A stretch of 52,413 nucleotides of DNA, taken from Paludibacteraceae bacterium (lineage in GTDB: Bacteria > Bacteroidota > Bacteroidia > Bacteroidales > Paludibacteraceae). Each line of letters begins with the position of its first letter. Within the stretch, counting starts at the first letter, position 1. Shown piece by piece: positions 1 to 9,747 of this stretch. Under the pieces are notes generated by a model. It did no database searches. It was not told the origin of the DNA and saw only the letters and a program-made list of their open reading frames with translations. The stretch lies in the NCBI GenBank assembly GCA_017628395.1, contig JAGBZD010000067.1, positions 1 to 52,413 on the forward strand, read 5' to 3'. Both the position numbers and the translations under genes were made by a program.

Positions 1-62
1 AGTTCCACTAGCTTAACTAGTCCAAAAACGAGTAATAAACAACTTTTTAAATAACTACGAAT

Positions 63-599
63 ATGAAAGATCTTAAAGGCACAAAGACCGAAGCCAACCT
101 ATGGGAGGCATTCGCAGGCGAATCGAAAGCTCGCAACAAGTACACCTACTACGCAAGCAAAGCAAAGAAGGATGGTTATGAGCAAATAGCAGCTCTCTTC
201 GAGGAGACCGCTGCACAAGAGAAAGAGCACGCTAAGCTCTGGTTTAAACTTATCCACGGTATTGGCTCTACCCTTGAGAACCTCAAAGACGGTGCTATGG
301 GTGAGAACGAAGAGTGGACAGACATGTATCCACGCATGGCAGCAGAGGCTCGCGAAGAAGGTTTCGAGGAGATTGCTATCATGATGGAAGGTGTGGCTGC
401 TGTAGAGAAAGCACACGAAGAGCGCTACCTCAAGCTCCTCAAGAACATTGAGGATAAGCTTGTCTTCAGCCGCGATGGTGATGCTATCTGGCAATGCCGC
501 AACTGTGGTCACTTGTATATCGGTCAAGATGCTCCTGTGGTTTGCCCTGTTTGCAAACACCCACAGGCATACTTCCAATTGCAACAAAACAACTTCTAA
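63..599 (+). CDS. rbr: Rubrerythrin
   Basis: A 178-aa rubrerythrin, a cytoplasmic non-haem iron protein that reduces hydrogen peroxide in anaerobes. The N-terminal ferritin-like four-helix domain carries E20 and E53xxH56 and a second E..E..H set in the AVEKAHEE helix, forming the diiron site. The C-terminal rubredoxin-like domain has C145xxC148 and C161xxC164 for a mononuclear FeS4 iron. Length and domain order are typical of the family. The ATG lies 62 nt into the window. A small inverted repeat, ACTAG/CTAGT, sits at 7-21 upstream, but I see no convincing promoter in the available sequence. The gene is monocistronic because a strong hairpin terminator follows at 606-640. Confidence 0.96.
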   Translation: MKDLKGTKTEANLWEAFAGESKARNKYTYYASKAKKDGYEQIAALFEETAAQEKEHAKLWFKLIHGIGSTLENLKDGAMGENEEWTDMYPRMAAEAREEGFEEIAIMMEGVAAVEKAHEERYLKLLKNIEDKLVFSRDGDAIWQCRNCGHLYIGQDAPVVCPVCKHPQAYFQLQQNNF

Positions 600-605
600 A
601 TAATC

Positions 606-640
606 AAGGACTTATGCACACACAGTGCATAAGTCCTTTT
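606..640 (+). terminator. Intrinsic terminator after rbr
   Basis: A 14-bp perfect stem, AAGGACTTATGCAC (606-619) with its complement at 625-638 and a 5-nt loop, ends in TTTT. It lies 7 nt after the rbr stop codon. Confidence 0.85.
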
Positions 641-648
641 AGATTTAA

Positions 649-678
649 GAACGATTCTGAACAATTCTGAACCATTCT
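649..678. repeat. 3 x 10-bp tandem repeat GAACNATTCT
   Basis: Three consecutive 10-mers differ at one position only (GAACGATTCT, GAACAATTCT, GAACCATTCT). They lie between the rbr terminator and the Na/Pi cotransporter gene. The word AACAATTCT recurs at the end of lpxK (12500-12529). A GGCGC/GCGCC hairpin follows at 683-696. Confidence 0.8.
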
Positions 679-715
679 AAACGGCGCGTTTGCGCCATTG
701 AACACTATTTAAAGT

Positions 716-2416
716 ATGGACATAACTATACTCCTTCAAGCCATCTTGCAACTCATTGCAGGAATTGGTATTTTCTTAGTGGCATGCCAAATGATGTCTT
801 CCAACTTGGAGACTGCCAGCAGTGCTCGCCTCAAAAGTCTGTTTTCTCGCATGTCCAACTCTCGCATGTTGGGCGTGGGTATTGGTACAGTAGCCACAGC
901 TGCTATTCAGTCTTCAGGTGCCACGACCGTGATGGTCATCGGTTTCGTGAATGTGGGCATCATGTCACTGGCGCAAGCGGCTACTATTATTTATGGTGCG
1001 AACATCGGTACTACCGTTACCGCACAAATCGTTGCCCTCGGTCTTAGTAGCGGCGGCGGTATATCTACCACCGTTATTTTTGCTGCTTTCGCTGGTTTGG
1101 GTGCTTTTATTGAACTCTTCTCAAAGAAAGATACATGGAAGACTTGGGGCGGTATCATCACTGGTTTTGGTATGCTTTTCGTTGGTCTTAGCCTCATGAG
1201 CAAATCAATGGACGCATTGGCTAAGTTGCAAGAGATCAAGGATTTCCTTGCTTCTATTGAACACCCATTGATGCTCGTGCTCTTTGGTGCGATATTGACG
1301 GCTATTGTGCAATCTTCTTCTGTAGTGACCTCTATCGCATTGACGATGGCGGTGACTGGACTTATCTCGCTCAACCAAGGTATTTACCTCACCATGGGTT
1401 CGAACATCGGTTCGTGCGTGGTGGCTATTATCGCAGGTTTAACTTCGGGTCTTAATGCGAAGCGTACGGCTCTTATTCACTTGCTCTTTAACTGCTTTGG
1501 TGTCTGCATCTTCCTCATAGCGGCATGGATCATGCACCTCGTTACTTTGGGTGCACTCAACTATGGCGTCATCTTTGAGACCATGTTCCCAGGCGCTCCA
1601 CAATTGCAATTGGCGATGTTCCATACTATCTTCAACTGTATCACGGTATGTATCATTCTGCCATTGACGGATTATCTGGTAAATCTCGTGACGAAGATTC
1701 TCCCAGAGAAGAATCGTGTGGACGAGGCGTTGCAAGAGGGACAACCTCACTTCCACTTCGTGGACGAGCAGATGCTCCGTACTCCTGCTATTGCTGTGAA
1801 CCAAGTGAAATTGGAGATTGAGAATATGGCGGCTATCGCTATCCACAATTTCAACTTGGCGATGGATATCATTTCTACCGTGAACTTCGACAAGATGGAT
1901 GAGTTTAACGAGAACGAGAAACAGCTCAACTACCTCAACCGCAATCTTATTCCTTATATCGTCCACCTCAATAACCTGCCTATCAGTGAGGAAGATAACC
2001 GCTATTTGGCAACTGCCATTCGCACGATTGGTGACTTGGAGCGAGTAGGTGATTATGCGGTAAACTTGACCGAGTATGCGGAGTTGTTGCAAAACTTCAA
2101 GGAGACTTTCTCTAAGGATCTTCTCTTCGAGGTGGAGCAATTGCGTGAAATGATGGGTGCGCTTTATCAAGCGACGATGCAGACATATATGGACCATGAT
2201 TTCGATGCATTGATCGAAGTAAATCGTTATGAAGATCAGGTGGACGATATGGTGGCTCGTATTGAGAAGATTCACTTGCAACGCTTGATGGATGGTGTAT
2301 ATCCAGCCAGCGTAGGTCAAGTATATCAAGAGTTTGCGTCGGATACGGAGCGTATAGCTGACCACTTCTTGAATGTGGCTAAATCCATCCGTCAACTGCA
2401 TGTAGGCGAGGATTGA
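716..2416 (+). CDS. Na+/phosphate cotransporter with C-terminal PhoU-like domain
   Basis: A 566-aa inner-membrane Na/Pi cotransporter (NptA/PNaS family). The N-terminal ~310 residues are strongly hydrophobic and contain the duplicated QSS signature of the family: Q65-S-S-G-A-T-T and Q199-S-S-S-V-V-T. These mark the two inverted repeats that form the transport site. Residues ~345-560 are a helical PhoU-like domain, as in many bacterial NptA fusions, which probably gates or regulates transport. The likely substrate is inorganic phosphate, but this is inferred from the family. The gene has no close operon partner. It ends at a bidirectional terminator shared with convergent groEL. Confidence 0.92.
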   Translation: MDITILLQAILQLIAGIGIFLVACQMMSSNLETASSARLKSLFSRMSNSRMLGVGIGTVATAAIQSSGATTVMVIGFVNVGIMSLAQAATIIYGANIGTTVTAQIVALGLSSGGGISTTVIFAAFAGLGAFIELFSKKDTWKTWGGIITGFGMLFVGLSLMSKSMDALAKLQEIKDFLASIEHPLMLVLFGAILTAIVQSSSVVTSIALTMAVTGLISLNQGIYLTMGSNIGSCVVAIIAGLTSGLNAKRTALIHLLFNCFGVCIFLIAAWIMHLVTLGALNYGVIFETMFPGAPQLQLAMFHTIFNCITVCIILPLTDYLVNLVTKILPEKNRVDEALQEGQPHFHFVDEQMLRTPAIAVNQVKLEIENMAAIAIHNFNLAMDIISTVNFDKMDEFNENEKQLNYLNRNLIPYIVHLNNLPISEEDNRYLATAIRTIGDLERVGDYAVNLTEYAELLQNFKETFSKDLLFEVEQLREMMGALYQATMQTYMDHDFDALIEVNRYEDQVDDMVARIEKIHLQRLMDGVYPASVGQVYQEFASDTERIADHFLNVAKSIRQLHVGED

Positions 2417-2440
2417 CAAAAAGTTATTTTAGAATCACAA

Positions 2441-2470
2441 AAAAATCGCACCAGTTGGTGCGATTTTTTT
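2441..2470. terminator. Bidirectional terminator between the Na/Pi cotransporter gene and groEL
   Basis: The 12-bp stem AAAAATCGCACC (2441-2452) pairs with GGTGCGATTTTT (2457-2468) around an AGTT loop. It is flanked by A-runs on the left and T-runs on the right, so it can act on both strands between the two convergent genes. Confidence 0.85.
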
Positions 2471-2507
2471 TCTTGCCTTTAGCCTAATTGCCTATAGATT
2501 GAACGCA

Positions 2508-4136
2508 TTACATCATGCCGCCCATACCGCCTGCTGGCATAGCAGGAGCAGGAGTGTCCTCCTTGATGTCGGTGATGACACATTCGGTAGTGAGGAACAT
2601 ACCAGCGATGCTGGCTGCGTTCTCCAATGCTACGCGAGTCACTTTGGCCGGGTCAACTACACCCGCTGCCTTTAGGTTCTCATAGACATCCTTGCGTGCA
2701 TTATAACCGAAGTCCGCCTCGCCGTTGCGCACTTTATCCACAACCACAGCACCTTCTTTGCCAGCATTGGCAACAATTTGGCGAAGTGGCTCTTCCACCG
2801 CGCGACGGATAATCTCAATACCCGTTTGCTCGTCCTCGTTCTCGCCCTTGAGACCTTCGAGAGCCGCTTGGGCACGGATATATGCCACGCCGCCACCTGC
2901 TACGATACCTTCTTCAATAGCCGCACGAGTAGCACTGAGCGCATCGTCCACACGGTCTTTCTTCTCCTTCATCTCCACCTCAGAAGCAGCACCTACATTG
3001 AGTTGGGCTACACCGCCAGCAAGTTTAGCAAGACGCTCTTGGAGTTTCTCCTTATCGTAGGTGGACTTGGTGGTAGCGATTTGCGCTTTGATTTGTCCCA
3101 CGCGAGCAGCGATGGCCTCTTTCTCGCCTGCGCCATTGACGATAGTAGTATTATCTTTGTTCACAGTGATACTCTCTGCTGTACCGAGCATGTCGATGGT
3201 AGCAGCCTCCAGTTTGATACCTTTTTCTTCGCTGATGACGGTACCGCCTGTGAGGATAGCGATGTCCTCCAACATCTCTTTGCGACGATCGCCAAAGCCT
3301 GGAGCTTTTACTGCGCAAATCTTGAGTTGTGCGCGAAGGCGGTTTACCACCAAAGTGGTCAATGCTTCGCTATCCACATCCTCTGCAATTACGAGCAATG
3401 GACGGCCACTTTGTACGGCAGGCTCCAGCACTGGCAGCAACTCTTTGAGGTTGCTAATCTTCTTGTCGTAGAGTAGGATATATGGACGATCCATCTCCAC
3501 CTCCATCGTCTCGGTGTTGGTGACAAAATAAGGACTGATATAGCCGCGGTCGAACTGCATACCTTGTACCACATCAATGGTGGTGTCCATACCTTTGGCC
3601 TCGCCAATGGTGATGACACCGTCTTTGCTTACCATACGCATGGCGTCAGCAATGAGTTTACCAATCTCGGCATCGTTGTTGGCAGAGATAGTAGCCACTT
3701 GCTCAATCTTGTCGAAATCGTTGCCTACCTCCTCGCTTTGCGCTTTGATATTGGCTACAATAGCACTCACAGCTTTGTCCATACCGCGCTTGAGATCCAT
3801 AGGATTGGCACCTGCGGTGACATTCTTCAGACCAACGCTGACGATAGCTTGGGTGAGAACAGTGGCAGTGGTGGTACCGTCGCCTGCTTGGTCGCCTGTC
3901 TTGCTGGCAACCTCCTTGACGAGTTGTGCGCCGAGGTTCTCCGCTGCGTCTGCGAGTTCAATCTCTTTGGCTACGCTTACGCCATCCTTAGTGATGTGTG
4001 GAGCGCCAAACTTCTTGTCGATAATCACATTACGGCCTTTAGGACCGAGGGTTACTTTTACGGCGTTTGCCAATTGGTCAACGCCACGCTTGAGGGCATC
4101 ACGCGCCTCAATATTGTATGAAATATTCTTTGCCAT
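2508..4136 (-). CDS. groEL: Chaperonin GroEL (Hsp60)
   Basis: A 542-aa GroEL, the ATP-driven folding chaperonin that forms 14-mers capped by GroES. It shows the ATP-binding GDGTTTATV motif near residue 86, the N-terminal LGPKGRNV segment, and the Gly/Met-rich C-terminal tail GGMGGMM. It lies 122 nt downstream of groES on the same strand, the usual groESL order. The gap contains a short CACGGAT word repeat (4163-4191). No CIRCE-type operator was seen in front of it. Confidence 0.98.
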   Translation of the reverse strand: MAKNISYNIEARDALKRGVDQLANAVKVTLGPKGRNVIIDKKFGAPHITKDGVSVAKEIELADAAENLGAQLVKEVASKTGDQAGDGTTTATVLTQAIVSVGLKNVTAGANPMDLKRGMDKAVSAIVANIKAQSEEVGNDFDKIEQVATISANNDAEIGKLIADAMRMVSKDGVITIGEAKGMDTTIDVVQGMQFDRGYISPYFVTNTETMEVEMDRPYILLYDKKISNLKELLPVLEPAVQSGRPLLVIAEDVDSEALTTLVVNRLRAQLKICAVKAPGFGDRRKEMLEDIAILTGGTVISEEKGIKLEAATIDMLGTAESITVNKDNTTIVNGAGEKEAIAARVGQIKAQIATTKSTYDKEKLQERLAKLAGGVAQLNVGAASEVEMKEKKDRVDDALSATRAAIEEGIVAGGGVAYIRAQAALEGLKGENEDEQTGIEIIRRAVEEPLRQIVANAGKEGAVVVDKVRNGEADFGYNARKDVYENLKAAGVVDPAKVTRVALENAASIAGMFLTTECVITDIKEDTPAPAMPAGGMGGMM

Positions 4137-4162
4137 AGTATTCTTAATTATTTATCTTAGCC

Positions 4163-4191
4163 CACGGATATCACGGATTAACACGGATGCA
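4163..4191. repeat. Short CACGGAT word repeat between groES and groEL
   Basis: Three consecutive units, CACGGATAT, CACGGATTAA and CACGGATGCA, lie in the groES-groEL gap. This is one of several 9-11-bp word repeats in gaps of this window. Confidence 0.6.
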
Positions 4192-4258
4192 CAACCGTTT
4201 AGATGATACGGAGTTTTCGAAGATTGGTGAAAATCGGTGCAATCAGTGGGATGTATTT

Positions 4259-4534
4259 TTACTTCAAAATTGCTAAAATGTCGCTTTGGCGCATGATGAG
4301 GTATTTCTCGCCTTCGTATTCGAGTTCGGTACCCGCATACTTGCCATAGAGTACGGTGTCGCCCTCTTGGAGGAGCATCTTCTCGTCTTTGGTTCCTTCA
4401 CCCGTCGCGATTACTTCGCCACGCAGTGGTTTCTCTTTTGCGCTATCGGGAATAATGATACCTCCGATAGTCTTTTCTTCGGCAGCCATTGGTTTTACCA
4501 ATACACGGTCTGCTAATGGTTGGATTTTGCTCAT
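4259..4534 (-). CDS. groES: Co-chaperonin GroES (Hsp10)
   Basis: A 91-aa GroES, the heptameric lid of GroEL. The sequence shows the typical LADRVLVKP start, a mobile-loop region [21 protein letters not shown], and [13 protein letters not shown]. Length is normal for the family. It is followed by groEL and preceded by a HAD phosphatase gene 115 nt upstream. An inverted repeat, TTGGCAG-N7-CTGCCAA, at 4615-4635 in that gap could be an operator or a terminator remnant. Confidence 0.97.
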   Translation of the reverse strand: MSKIQPLADRVLVKPMAAEEKTIGGIIIPDSAKEKPLRGEVIATGEGTKDEKMLLQEGDTVLYGKYAGTELEYEGEKYLIMRQSDILAILK

Positions 4535-4614
4535 AGTTATAATAGATGTTAAAAAAGTTTTTAAGAGTTTTAAAAGTCTTAAGGGTGGGGTACAAACTTT
4601 GTGCCAAATGGGTG

Positions 4615-4635
4615 TTGGCAGGGTTTGTCTGCCAA
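4615..4635. promoter_or_regulatory. Inverted repeat upstream of groES
   Basis: A perfect 7-bp inverted repeat TTGGCAG/CTGCCAA with a 7-nt spacer lies 80 nt upstream of the groES start, in the gap after the HAD gene. There is no T-tract on either strand, so an operator is as likely as a terminator. It does not match the CIRCE consensus. Confidence 0.35.
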
Positions 4636-4649
4636 AATGTCAGTTGGCT

Positions 4650-5240
4650 TTACACTTTTCGGAATTGTGCGCCAGTACGCCTTGCCATCTCACCATCGGT
4701 GTCATCGCGGTCGCCAATGACGAGGCAGTCTTGGGGTGCAACGCCCATACGCTCTGTGATGATGTGCATGAGTTCAGGGGCAGGCTTGAGTCCGCCCAAT
4801 AGGGGGGCAGATACCACCCAATCGAATAACTCAGGATTGAGTCCGAGGGTACGAAGTTTCTCTTCTGCATATTCGTAGTCGGACAAAACCACCATTTTCA
4901 CTCCCTTTTCCTTGCACTCGGCAATAAATGGCATCACCCATTCGCTCAATGGTTGGTATTTGCCTATCATCTTCACCATCAATGGCATATAGCGTTGGTT
5001 GTACCACTGCTCGGCAACCGTAGCGGAGCAATGCATGCGCGCTGCCATACGCTGAAAATATGTATCATAAAAATGCTTTTCATCATCCTGCCATATGCCT
5101 TTCAAGCTGGCGCGTGTTGCGCGTTCGGCTTGCATATTGCGTATGTCTAATGGCGCATGAAGCACCATACGCAGCGACAAACCGCGCTTATCGTACAATG
5201 TGCCATCCAAATCAAAAATTACCAACTTATAATTTTTCAT
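4650..5240 (-). CDS. HAD-superfamily phosphatase
   Basis: A 196-aa haloacid-dehalogenase hydrolase. Motif I is FDLDGT near residue 9 (nucleophile Asp plus general acid Asp), motif II is VVLSDY, and motif IV is VIGDRDDTDG near the C-terminus. The cap sequence lies between motifs I and II. The substrate cannot be told from sequence; phosphoglycolate- or nucleotide-type phosphatases share this build. The start overlaps the rmuC stop by 4 nt (ATGA), so the two are translationally coupled. groES follows 115 nt downstream. Confidence 0.88.
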   Translation of the reverse strand: MKNYKLVIFDLDGTLYDKRGLSLRMVLHAPLDIRNMQAERATRASLKGIWQDDEKHFYDTYFQRMAARMHCSATVAEQWYNQRYMPLMVKMIGKYQPLSEWVMPFIAECKEKGVKMVVLSDYEYAEEKLRTLGLNPELFDWVVSAPLLGGLKPAPELMHIITERMGVAPQDCLVIGDRDDTDGEMARRTGAQFRKV

Positions 5241-6529
5241 TCTTCTTCCTCCTCTCCTAAAATAGGTGTCATTTCGTTGGGCAGTCGTTTGGTGGTTGTT
5301 ACTCCGTACTGCAAGAGCGATTCCAGTCGGCTGGATAGGTTGCCACGCCCTTCGCGCAGTTGTCCGACGCCTTTCTCGTAGGTGTTGCGTGCCGTATCTA
5401 TTTGGCGACCTAATGCGACATAACTCTCTGCAAAACTGGTGTATTTCTCATAAATACCCGCTGCCGCTTTGCGTATGGCTTCGTAGTTTTTCTCTTGTCG
5501 GGTGTTCTGCCATGTGAGGAAGATAAGGCGTAGCACGACCATGAGGTTGGTGGGATTGATGATGAGTACGCCTTTCTGGTATGCCTTTGATCCTAAACTG
5601 GCATCGTGGTTCATGGCAAGAATATAACTACCCTCGTTGGGCACAAACATGAGCACGATAGGCACGGCATTGTCCACCAGTTTGGCGTAGTTTTTCTTTG
5701 CCAGTTCTTCCACATGCTTCCAGATGGATTCGTGATTGGCTTTGATGGCCGCTTTGCGTTGTTCGTCGTCTTCGGCGCCTACATAATCCGAATACGCAGT
5801 GAGCGATACCTTGCTGTCGATGATGATGCGTGTGCCGTCAGCGCCTTTGACGATGATATCTGGACGCAGGTTCTTGCCCTCTTCATCTTTGACATTATCT
5901 TGCACAAAGTACTCTTCGCCTTCGCGTAATCCGCTGTCATGCAGGATATTGGTCAATACTTGTTCGCCCCAGTCGCCTTGCACTTTGCCACGATTCTTGA
6001 GGGCATTGGCAAGCGTTTGGGTGGTCTTGTCGCGTGCTTGATCATGCTCAATGATAGTGCGAATACTTTGTGCCAGCGATGCGGTGTTCTTATCGCTGCT
6101 CTCTTTGCTTTGGGCAACGAGTTCGCGTAGCAGATCCAGTTCGCGTTTGAGTGGATCAACCACCTGCTGCATATTTTCGGTGTTGGCTTTTTTGAGTTGC
6201 TCGGTGCGCTCCTTCATCTCCTTTTCAAAATGCGCACGCATGCTCTCGCGCGCGAGGGCAAGTTCGGTTTGAAAAGCGTGTTGTTGGTTTTCTTTTTCTT
6301 GTTGGTGTTGCTCCTTGATATTGGCAATAGTCTGTTCGGCGTTGGTCAGATGGGCTGCAATGGTAGCTTCGCTGCGTGTGAGCATATCTTTTTCTTCGCG
6401 CAGGGCACGAATATTGTTCTGCAACTGCTGATTTTGTTGTTTCTCATTGCGCACAATCATTATCGCAACAACAGCTGCTGCACCAACCCCCAATAGAAGT
6501 CCGAGTAGGATAGGAAGTAGTATTTCCAT
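5237..6529 (-). CDS. rmuC: DNA recombination protein RmuC
   Basis: A 430-aa RmuC-family protein. An N-terminal transmembrane helix (about residues 2-26) is followed by a long Glu/Gln/Lys-rich coiled coil (to about 195). The RmuC nuclease-like core follows, with GKVQGDWGE, the LRPDIIVK and IIIDSKVSL segments (PD-(D/E)xK-like), and the FVPNEGSY stretch. RmuC limits recombination at inverted repeats in E. coli, but its mechanism is not settled. It is preceded by a clear promoter on the minus strand at 6557-6588 and is coupled to the HAD gene downstream. Confidence 0.93.
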   Translation of the reverse strand: MEILLPILLGLLLGVGAAAVVAIMIVRNEKQQNQQLQNNIRALREEKDMLTRSEATIAAHLTNAEQTIANIKEQHQQEKENQQHAFQTELALARESMRAHFEKEMKERTEQLKKANTENMQQVVDPLKRELDLLRELVAQSKESSDKNTASLAQSIRTIIEHDQARDKTTQTLANALKNRGKVQGDWGEQVLTNILHDSGLREGEEYFVQDNVKDEEGKNLRPDIIVKGADGTRIIIDSKVSLTAYSDYVGAEDDEQRKAAIKANHESIWKHVEELAKKNYAKLVDNAVPIVLMFVPNEGSYILAMNHDASLGSKAYQKGVLIINPTNLMVVLRLIFLTWQNTRQEKNYEAIRKAAAGIYEKYTSFAESYVALGRQIDTARNTYEKGVGQLREGRGNLSSRLESLLQYGVTTTKRLPNEMTPILGEEEEE

Positions 6530-6556
6530 CGTGTATAAATTGTTTGGTTTTGATTT

Positions 6557-6588
6557 GCAAAGGTACGAAAAAAAAAGTACATGCGCAA
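6557..6588 (-). promoter_or_regulatory. Bacteroidota promoter for rmuC
   Basis: The minus strand reads TTGCGC (6583-6588) and then TACCTTTGC (6557-6565), matching the -33/-7 consensus of Bacteroidota. It lies 28 nt before the rmuC start. Confidence 0.8.
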
Positions 6589-6677
6589 GCGAATGCGCAA
6601 AAAATATCTTTTTTGCATAGTTAATAAGGGATAGAAATGGGAGAATTAACTAAAATTGCAGAAAAAACGAACTTCTC

Positions 6678-6709
6678 TTTGTGTATTTGGAAAATATTTT
6701 GTACCTTTG
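6678..6709 (+). promoter_or_regulatory. Promoter for TamL-like gene
   Basis: TTTG (6678-6681), 20 nt spacing, then TACCTTTG (6702-6709). The start codon at 6724 is only 15 nt downstream, so the mRNA leader is very short. Confidence 0.8.
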
Positions 6710-6723
6710 TAGCGTGATTTATT

Positions 6724-8994
6724 ATGCGTAATTTGGTGATAAATATATTTGGTGCATTGCGGATAGGGTGGCGATTATCCGTAGTTTTGTGCATACTCTC
6801 CTTATGGGGGTGTAATGCAACGAAATTTGTGCCGCAGGGAGAGTATCTGCTGAATAAAGCCAATGTGAAAGTGGCAGATACCAAGGAAGTGGCTGTATCA
6901 GAACTCTCAAACTATCTCCAACAAAAACAAAACACGGAGATTTTAGGATTCTTAAAATTGCAGTTGGGTATATACAATACGGCCTCGTTAGATACAACCA
7001 AATGGACCAGTAAGAATGCGCGCAAGATAGGTGAACCCCCTGTGATTTTTTCGCCAGAACTGACGGATAGGAGTGTAACGCAGCTACAAAAAGCCATGCA
7101 AAACAAAGGCTATTTTGCAGCAGTTGTGGACACAACCATGAAGATTAAAGATAGAAAAGTAGATGTAACATACAATATCCAAGCGGGGCAGCCCTATATC
7201 ATTCGTCGGTACAATGTGGATTTCCGAGAAGATGAGTTGAAACAAGTAGCGCAAAATCCGCGAACAACGCTCATTCATGAGGGCATGCAGTTTGATGTGG
7301 ATGTGCTTAACCAAGAGCGACAACGCATAGCAAGGAGTATGCGCAGAAATGGTTGCTTCTATTTTGATGAGGAATTGATTCTGTTTGAGGTAGATAGCAC
7401 GCGTGGTAAACGCCAATTGGATGTAACAATCCGTTTGCAAGATTATGTGGAATCATTGCCTGAATTACAAGAACGAATATTTAAGCATTACACGATTTCT
7501 CGCGTATTATTCCACATGGATTATGAAATGGATCGTGTGCCAGAAGGAGAGATTATGTGCATATCTGCTCATGATGGATATGAGTTCACATGGGTGGGGA
7601 GTAAATTGCTCCGAGAAGATGTTTTGAAGAAAAATTGCCCCATTCATCCCGGCGATACATATAATGAGTTTAGGGTAGAAAGAGCCTATAGCAATCTGAA
7701 TCAGTTGGCTCCAATCAAATATGTAGATATTAGTTTTGATGTGGTGTCGGATACTGAATTGGAGTGCCATATTGTTCTATCACGAAGCAAACTCAACTCC
7801 GTATCTGTAGAAGCAGAAGGTACCTATTCTGCGGGAGATTGGGGTATTGCAGTAGGTGCGGGGTATGCCAACCGTAACCTATTTAGAGGGGCAGAGGAAT
7901 TTACATTGGACGGACGCGCAAGCTATGAATGGCGTCAGAATGGTGGACGCGCCATTGAAGGTAAAGCTACTATGGGATTGAAGTTCTCCAACTCGTTGGC
8001 TGTAGATCTGAATTACAACTACCAAAATCGCCCCGACGAATATACGCGTTCGATATTCAATGCCACGCTGCAATATCAATTCAGACAATATGCGCAGCGA
8101 TTGCAACATCAGTTTCGTATAGCAGATATTAGTTATGTATATCTGCCATGGATTCATCCTGAGTTTAGTGATAAGTTCTTGCAGTCCACCAATATACTGA
8201 AGTATTCGTACGAAGACCATTTTATTGTTGGCTGGGGTTACTCGGGTAGTTACTCATCGTTTAGTTCGCGTAATCCTTATCGCTCTTACACCAATGTCAA
8301 CTACAATGTAGAAACGGCAGGCAACTTGATGCTGGGATTGGCTTCTATCTTTAAGTTCCCGACCGATGATGGTGGTAAATACACCCTGTTTAATACGCGT
8401 TTTGCTCAATTTGCAAAGGCTGATGTATCGTTTACTTATCATCAGATATTCAATCCTTCGCATCGTTTGGTATATCATGCCGATGTGGGAGTGGCAGTGC
8501 CTTATGTCAATTCGGAGGCGGTGCCTTTTGAGAAACGCTATTTCGCGGGTGGCTCTAATAGTGTGCGTGGCTGGACGGCTCGCAGTTTGGGACCTGGAGG
8601 GTATCGCGGAGTAGGGAGTCTGATTGATTTTAATAACCAGTCTGGAGATATTCGTTTGAACCTCAATGTGGAATATCGTGCCAAAGTGTGGTCGTTTATT
8701 GAGTTGGCTGCTTTCGTGGACGCAGGTAATATCTGGACAATTTTTGATTATGAGACCCAGCCGCATGGTAAGTTCCAATGGAATGAGTTCTATAAGCAAA
8801 TCGCTTTGGCGTATGGTGTGGGTGTGCGATTGGATTTCTCAATCTTTGTCTTCCGTGTGGATTTTGGTGTTAAACTATACGACCCCAGTCGCTTGTATGA
8901 CCAATGGGCTGGTACACAGTGGCGTACGGTGCCTAATGGACTGAATTGGAAGGAGGATATGACATTCCATTTCGCGATTGGCTATCCGTTCTAA
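6724..8994 (+). CDS. BamA/TamA-family outer-membrane lipoprotein (TamL-like)
   Basis: A 756-aa surface-antigen (Omp85) protein. The N-terminus is hydrophobic and ends in a lipobox, LWGC (Cys about residue 30), so it is probably a lipoprotein, as in the TamL branch of Bacteroidota. TKFVPQGEYLLNK follows directly and is typical of that branch. POTRA-like repeats occupy roughly residues 40-350. The C-terminal ~350 residues form the beta-barrel with the RYFAGGSNSVRGW segment (the conserved VRGF/W loop) and a terminal aromatic (GYPF). The likely role is insertion of outer-membrane proteins or envelope transport. rnhB starts at or just past its stop. Confidence 0.9.
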   Translation: MRNLVINIFGALRIGWRLSVVLCILSLWGCNATKFVPQGEYLLNKANVKVADTKEVAVSELSNYLQQKQNTEILGFLKLQLGIYNTASLDTTKWTSKNARKIGEPPVIFSPELTDRSVTQLQKAMQNKGYFAAVVDTTMKIKDRKVDVTYNIQAGQPYIIRRYNVDFREDELKQVAQNPRTTLIHEGMQFDVDVLNQERQRIARSMRRNGCFYFDEELILFEVDSTRGKRQLDVTIRLQDYVESLPELQERIFKHYTISRVLFHMDYEMDRVPEGEIMCISAHDGYEFTWVGSKLLREDVLKKNCPIHPGDTYNEFRVERAYSNLNQLAPIKYVDISFDVVSDTELECHIVLSRSKLNSVSVEAEGTYSAGDWGIAVGAGYANRNLFRGAEEFTLDGRASYEWRQNGGRAIEGKATMGLKFSNSLAVDLNYNYQNRPDEYTRSIFNATLQYQFRQYAQRLQHQFRIADISYVYLPWIHPEFSDKFLQSTNILKYSYEDHFIVGWGYSGSYSSFSSRNPYRSYTNVNYNVETAGNLMLGLASIFKFPTDDGGKYTLFNTRFAQFAKADVSFTYHQIFNPSHRLVYHADVGVAVPYVNSEAVPFEKRYFAGGSNSVRGWTARSLGPGGYRGVGSLIDFNNQSGDIRLNLNVEYRAKVWSFIELAAFVDAGNIWTIFDYETQPHGKFQWNEFYKQIALAYGVGVRLDFSIFVFRVDFGVKLYDPSRLYDQWAGTQWRTVPNGLNWKEDMTFHFAIGYPF

Positions 8995-9010
8995 AACTGA
9001 AAAGGTTAAG

Positions 9011-9634
9011 GTGTTGGATAAGTGTTGCATAGAAGGTGTGATTGAGGCGGGTTGCGATGAAGCAGGTCGCGGACCATTGGCTGGCAGTGTGTTTGCAGCA
9101 GCGGTGATATTGGATGCGGGTTTGCTGGAGAAGACCGAACACCGCGAGTGGCTCTCGCTGCTCAACGATAGCAAGCAACTCACCGACAAACAGCGCCAAT
9201 ACTTGCGTCCGATGATAGAGCAATATGCCACCGCATGGGCAGTAGTGGAAGTGACAGCCGAAGAGATTGACCAAATCAATATCCTCAATGCCTCTATTAC
9301 GGGCATGCAGCGCGCATTGGACAAACTACTCATTACGCCCCAGCATATCATCGTGGACGGCAACAAGTGGCGACCTTATATCCCCGAAGGGCAAGTGCTG
9401 GAGATTCCTGCGCGTACGGTGGTCAAAGGCGATGGTAAGTATCTGTCTATAGCGGCAGCGAGCGTGCTGGCAAAGACTTATCGCGATGAGTATATGTTGC
9501 GTTTGCACGAGGAGTACCCGCAGTATCATTGGGATACGAATATGGGCTATCCCACCAAAGCGCATTACGAAGCTATTCGGCAGTATGGCATCACGCCATA
9601 TCACCGCAAGACTTTTAAGTTAAATAAGCCGTAA
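9011..9634 (+). CDS. rnhB: Ribonuclease HII
   Basis: A 207-aa RNase HII (from the GTG at 9011) that removes ribonucleotides and RNA from RNA-DNA hybrids. Catalytic D-E-D-D residues are visible: AGCDEAGRGPLAG supplies Asp and Glu, IIVDGNKW the next Asp, and KTYRDEYM the last. GDGKYLSIAAASVLAK is highly typical. The open frame extends upstream to a TTG at 8978, which would overlap the TamL-like gene by 17 nt. I prefer 9011 because homologues begin only a few residues before the GVIEAGCDEAGRG block; TTG at 9014 is also possible. Confidence 0.94.
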   Translation: MLDKCCIEGVIEAGCDEAGRGPLAGSVFAAAVILDAGLLEKTEHREWLSLLNDSKQLTDKQRQYLRPMIEQYATAWAVVEVTAEEIDQINILNASITGMQRALDKLLITPQHIIVDGNKWRPYIPEGQVLEIPARTVVKGDGKYLSIAAASVLAKTYRDEYMLRLHEEYPQYHWDTNMGYPTKAHYEAIRQYGITPYHRKTFKLNKP

Positions 9635-9666
9635 ATCCGCTGTATTACCTGTCTCTTTCGAGAGAA

Positions 9667-9699
9667 ACACGGCAACGACACGGCAACGACACGGCAACG
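9667..9699. repeat. 3 x 11-bp perfect tandem repeat ACACGGCAACG
   Basis: Three exact copies of the 11-mer ACACGGCAACG lie in the rnhB-sppA gap. No hairpin is formed. This is one of the intergenic word repeats of this genome. Confidence 0.9.
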
Positions 9700-9747
9700 A
9701 GAGAAGACTTTACCAAGAGATTATAAACATTTAAACGAAATAAAACA

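Noticed and set aside
2627..4206. Several long open frames opposite groEL
   Set aside because: They are shadows of the strongly biased groEL codons on the opposite strand and lack promoters or recognisable products.
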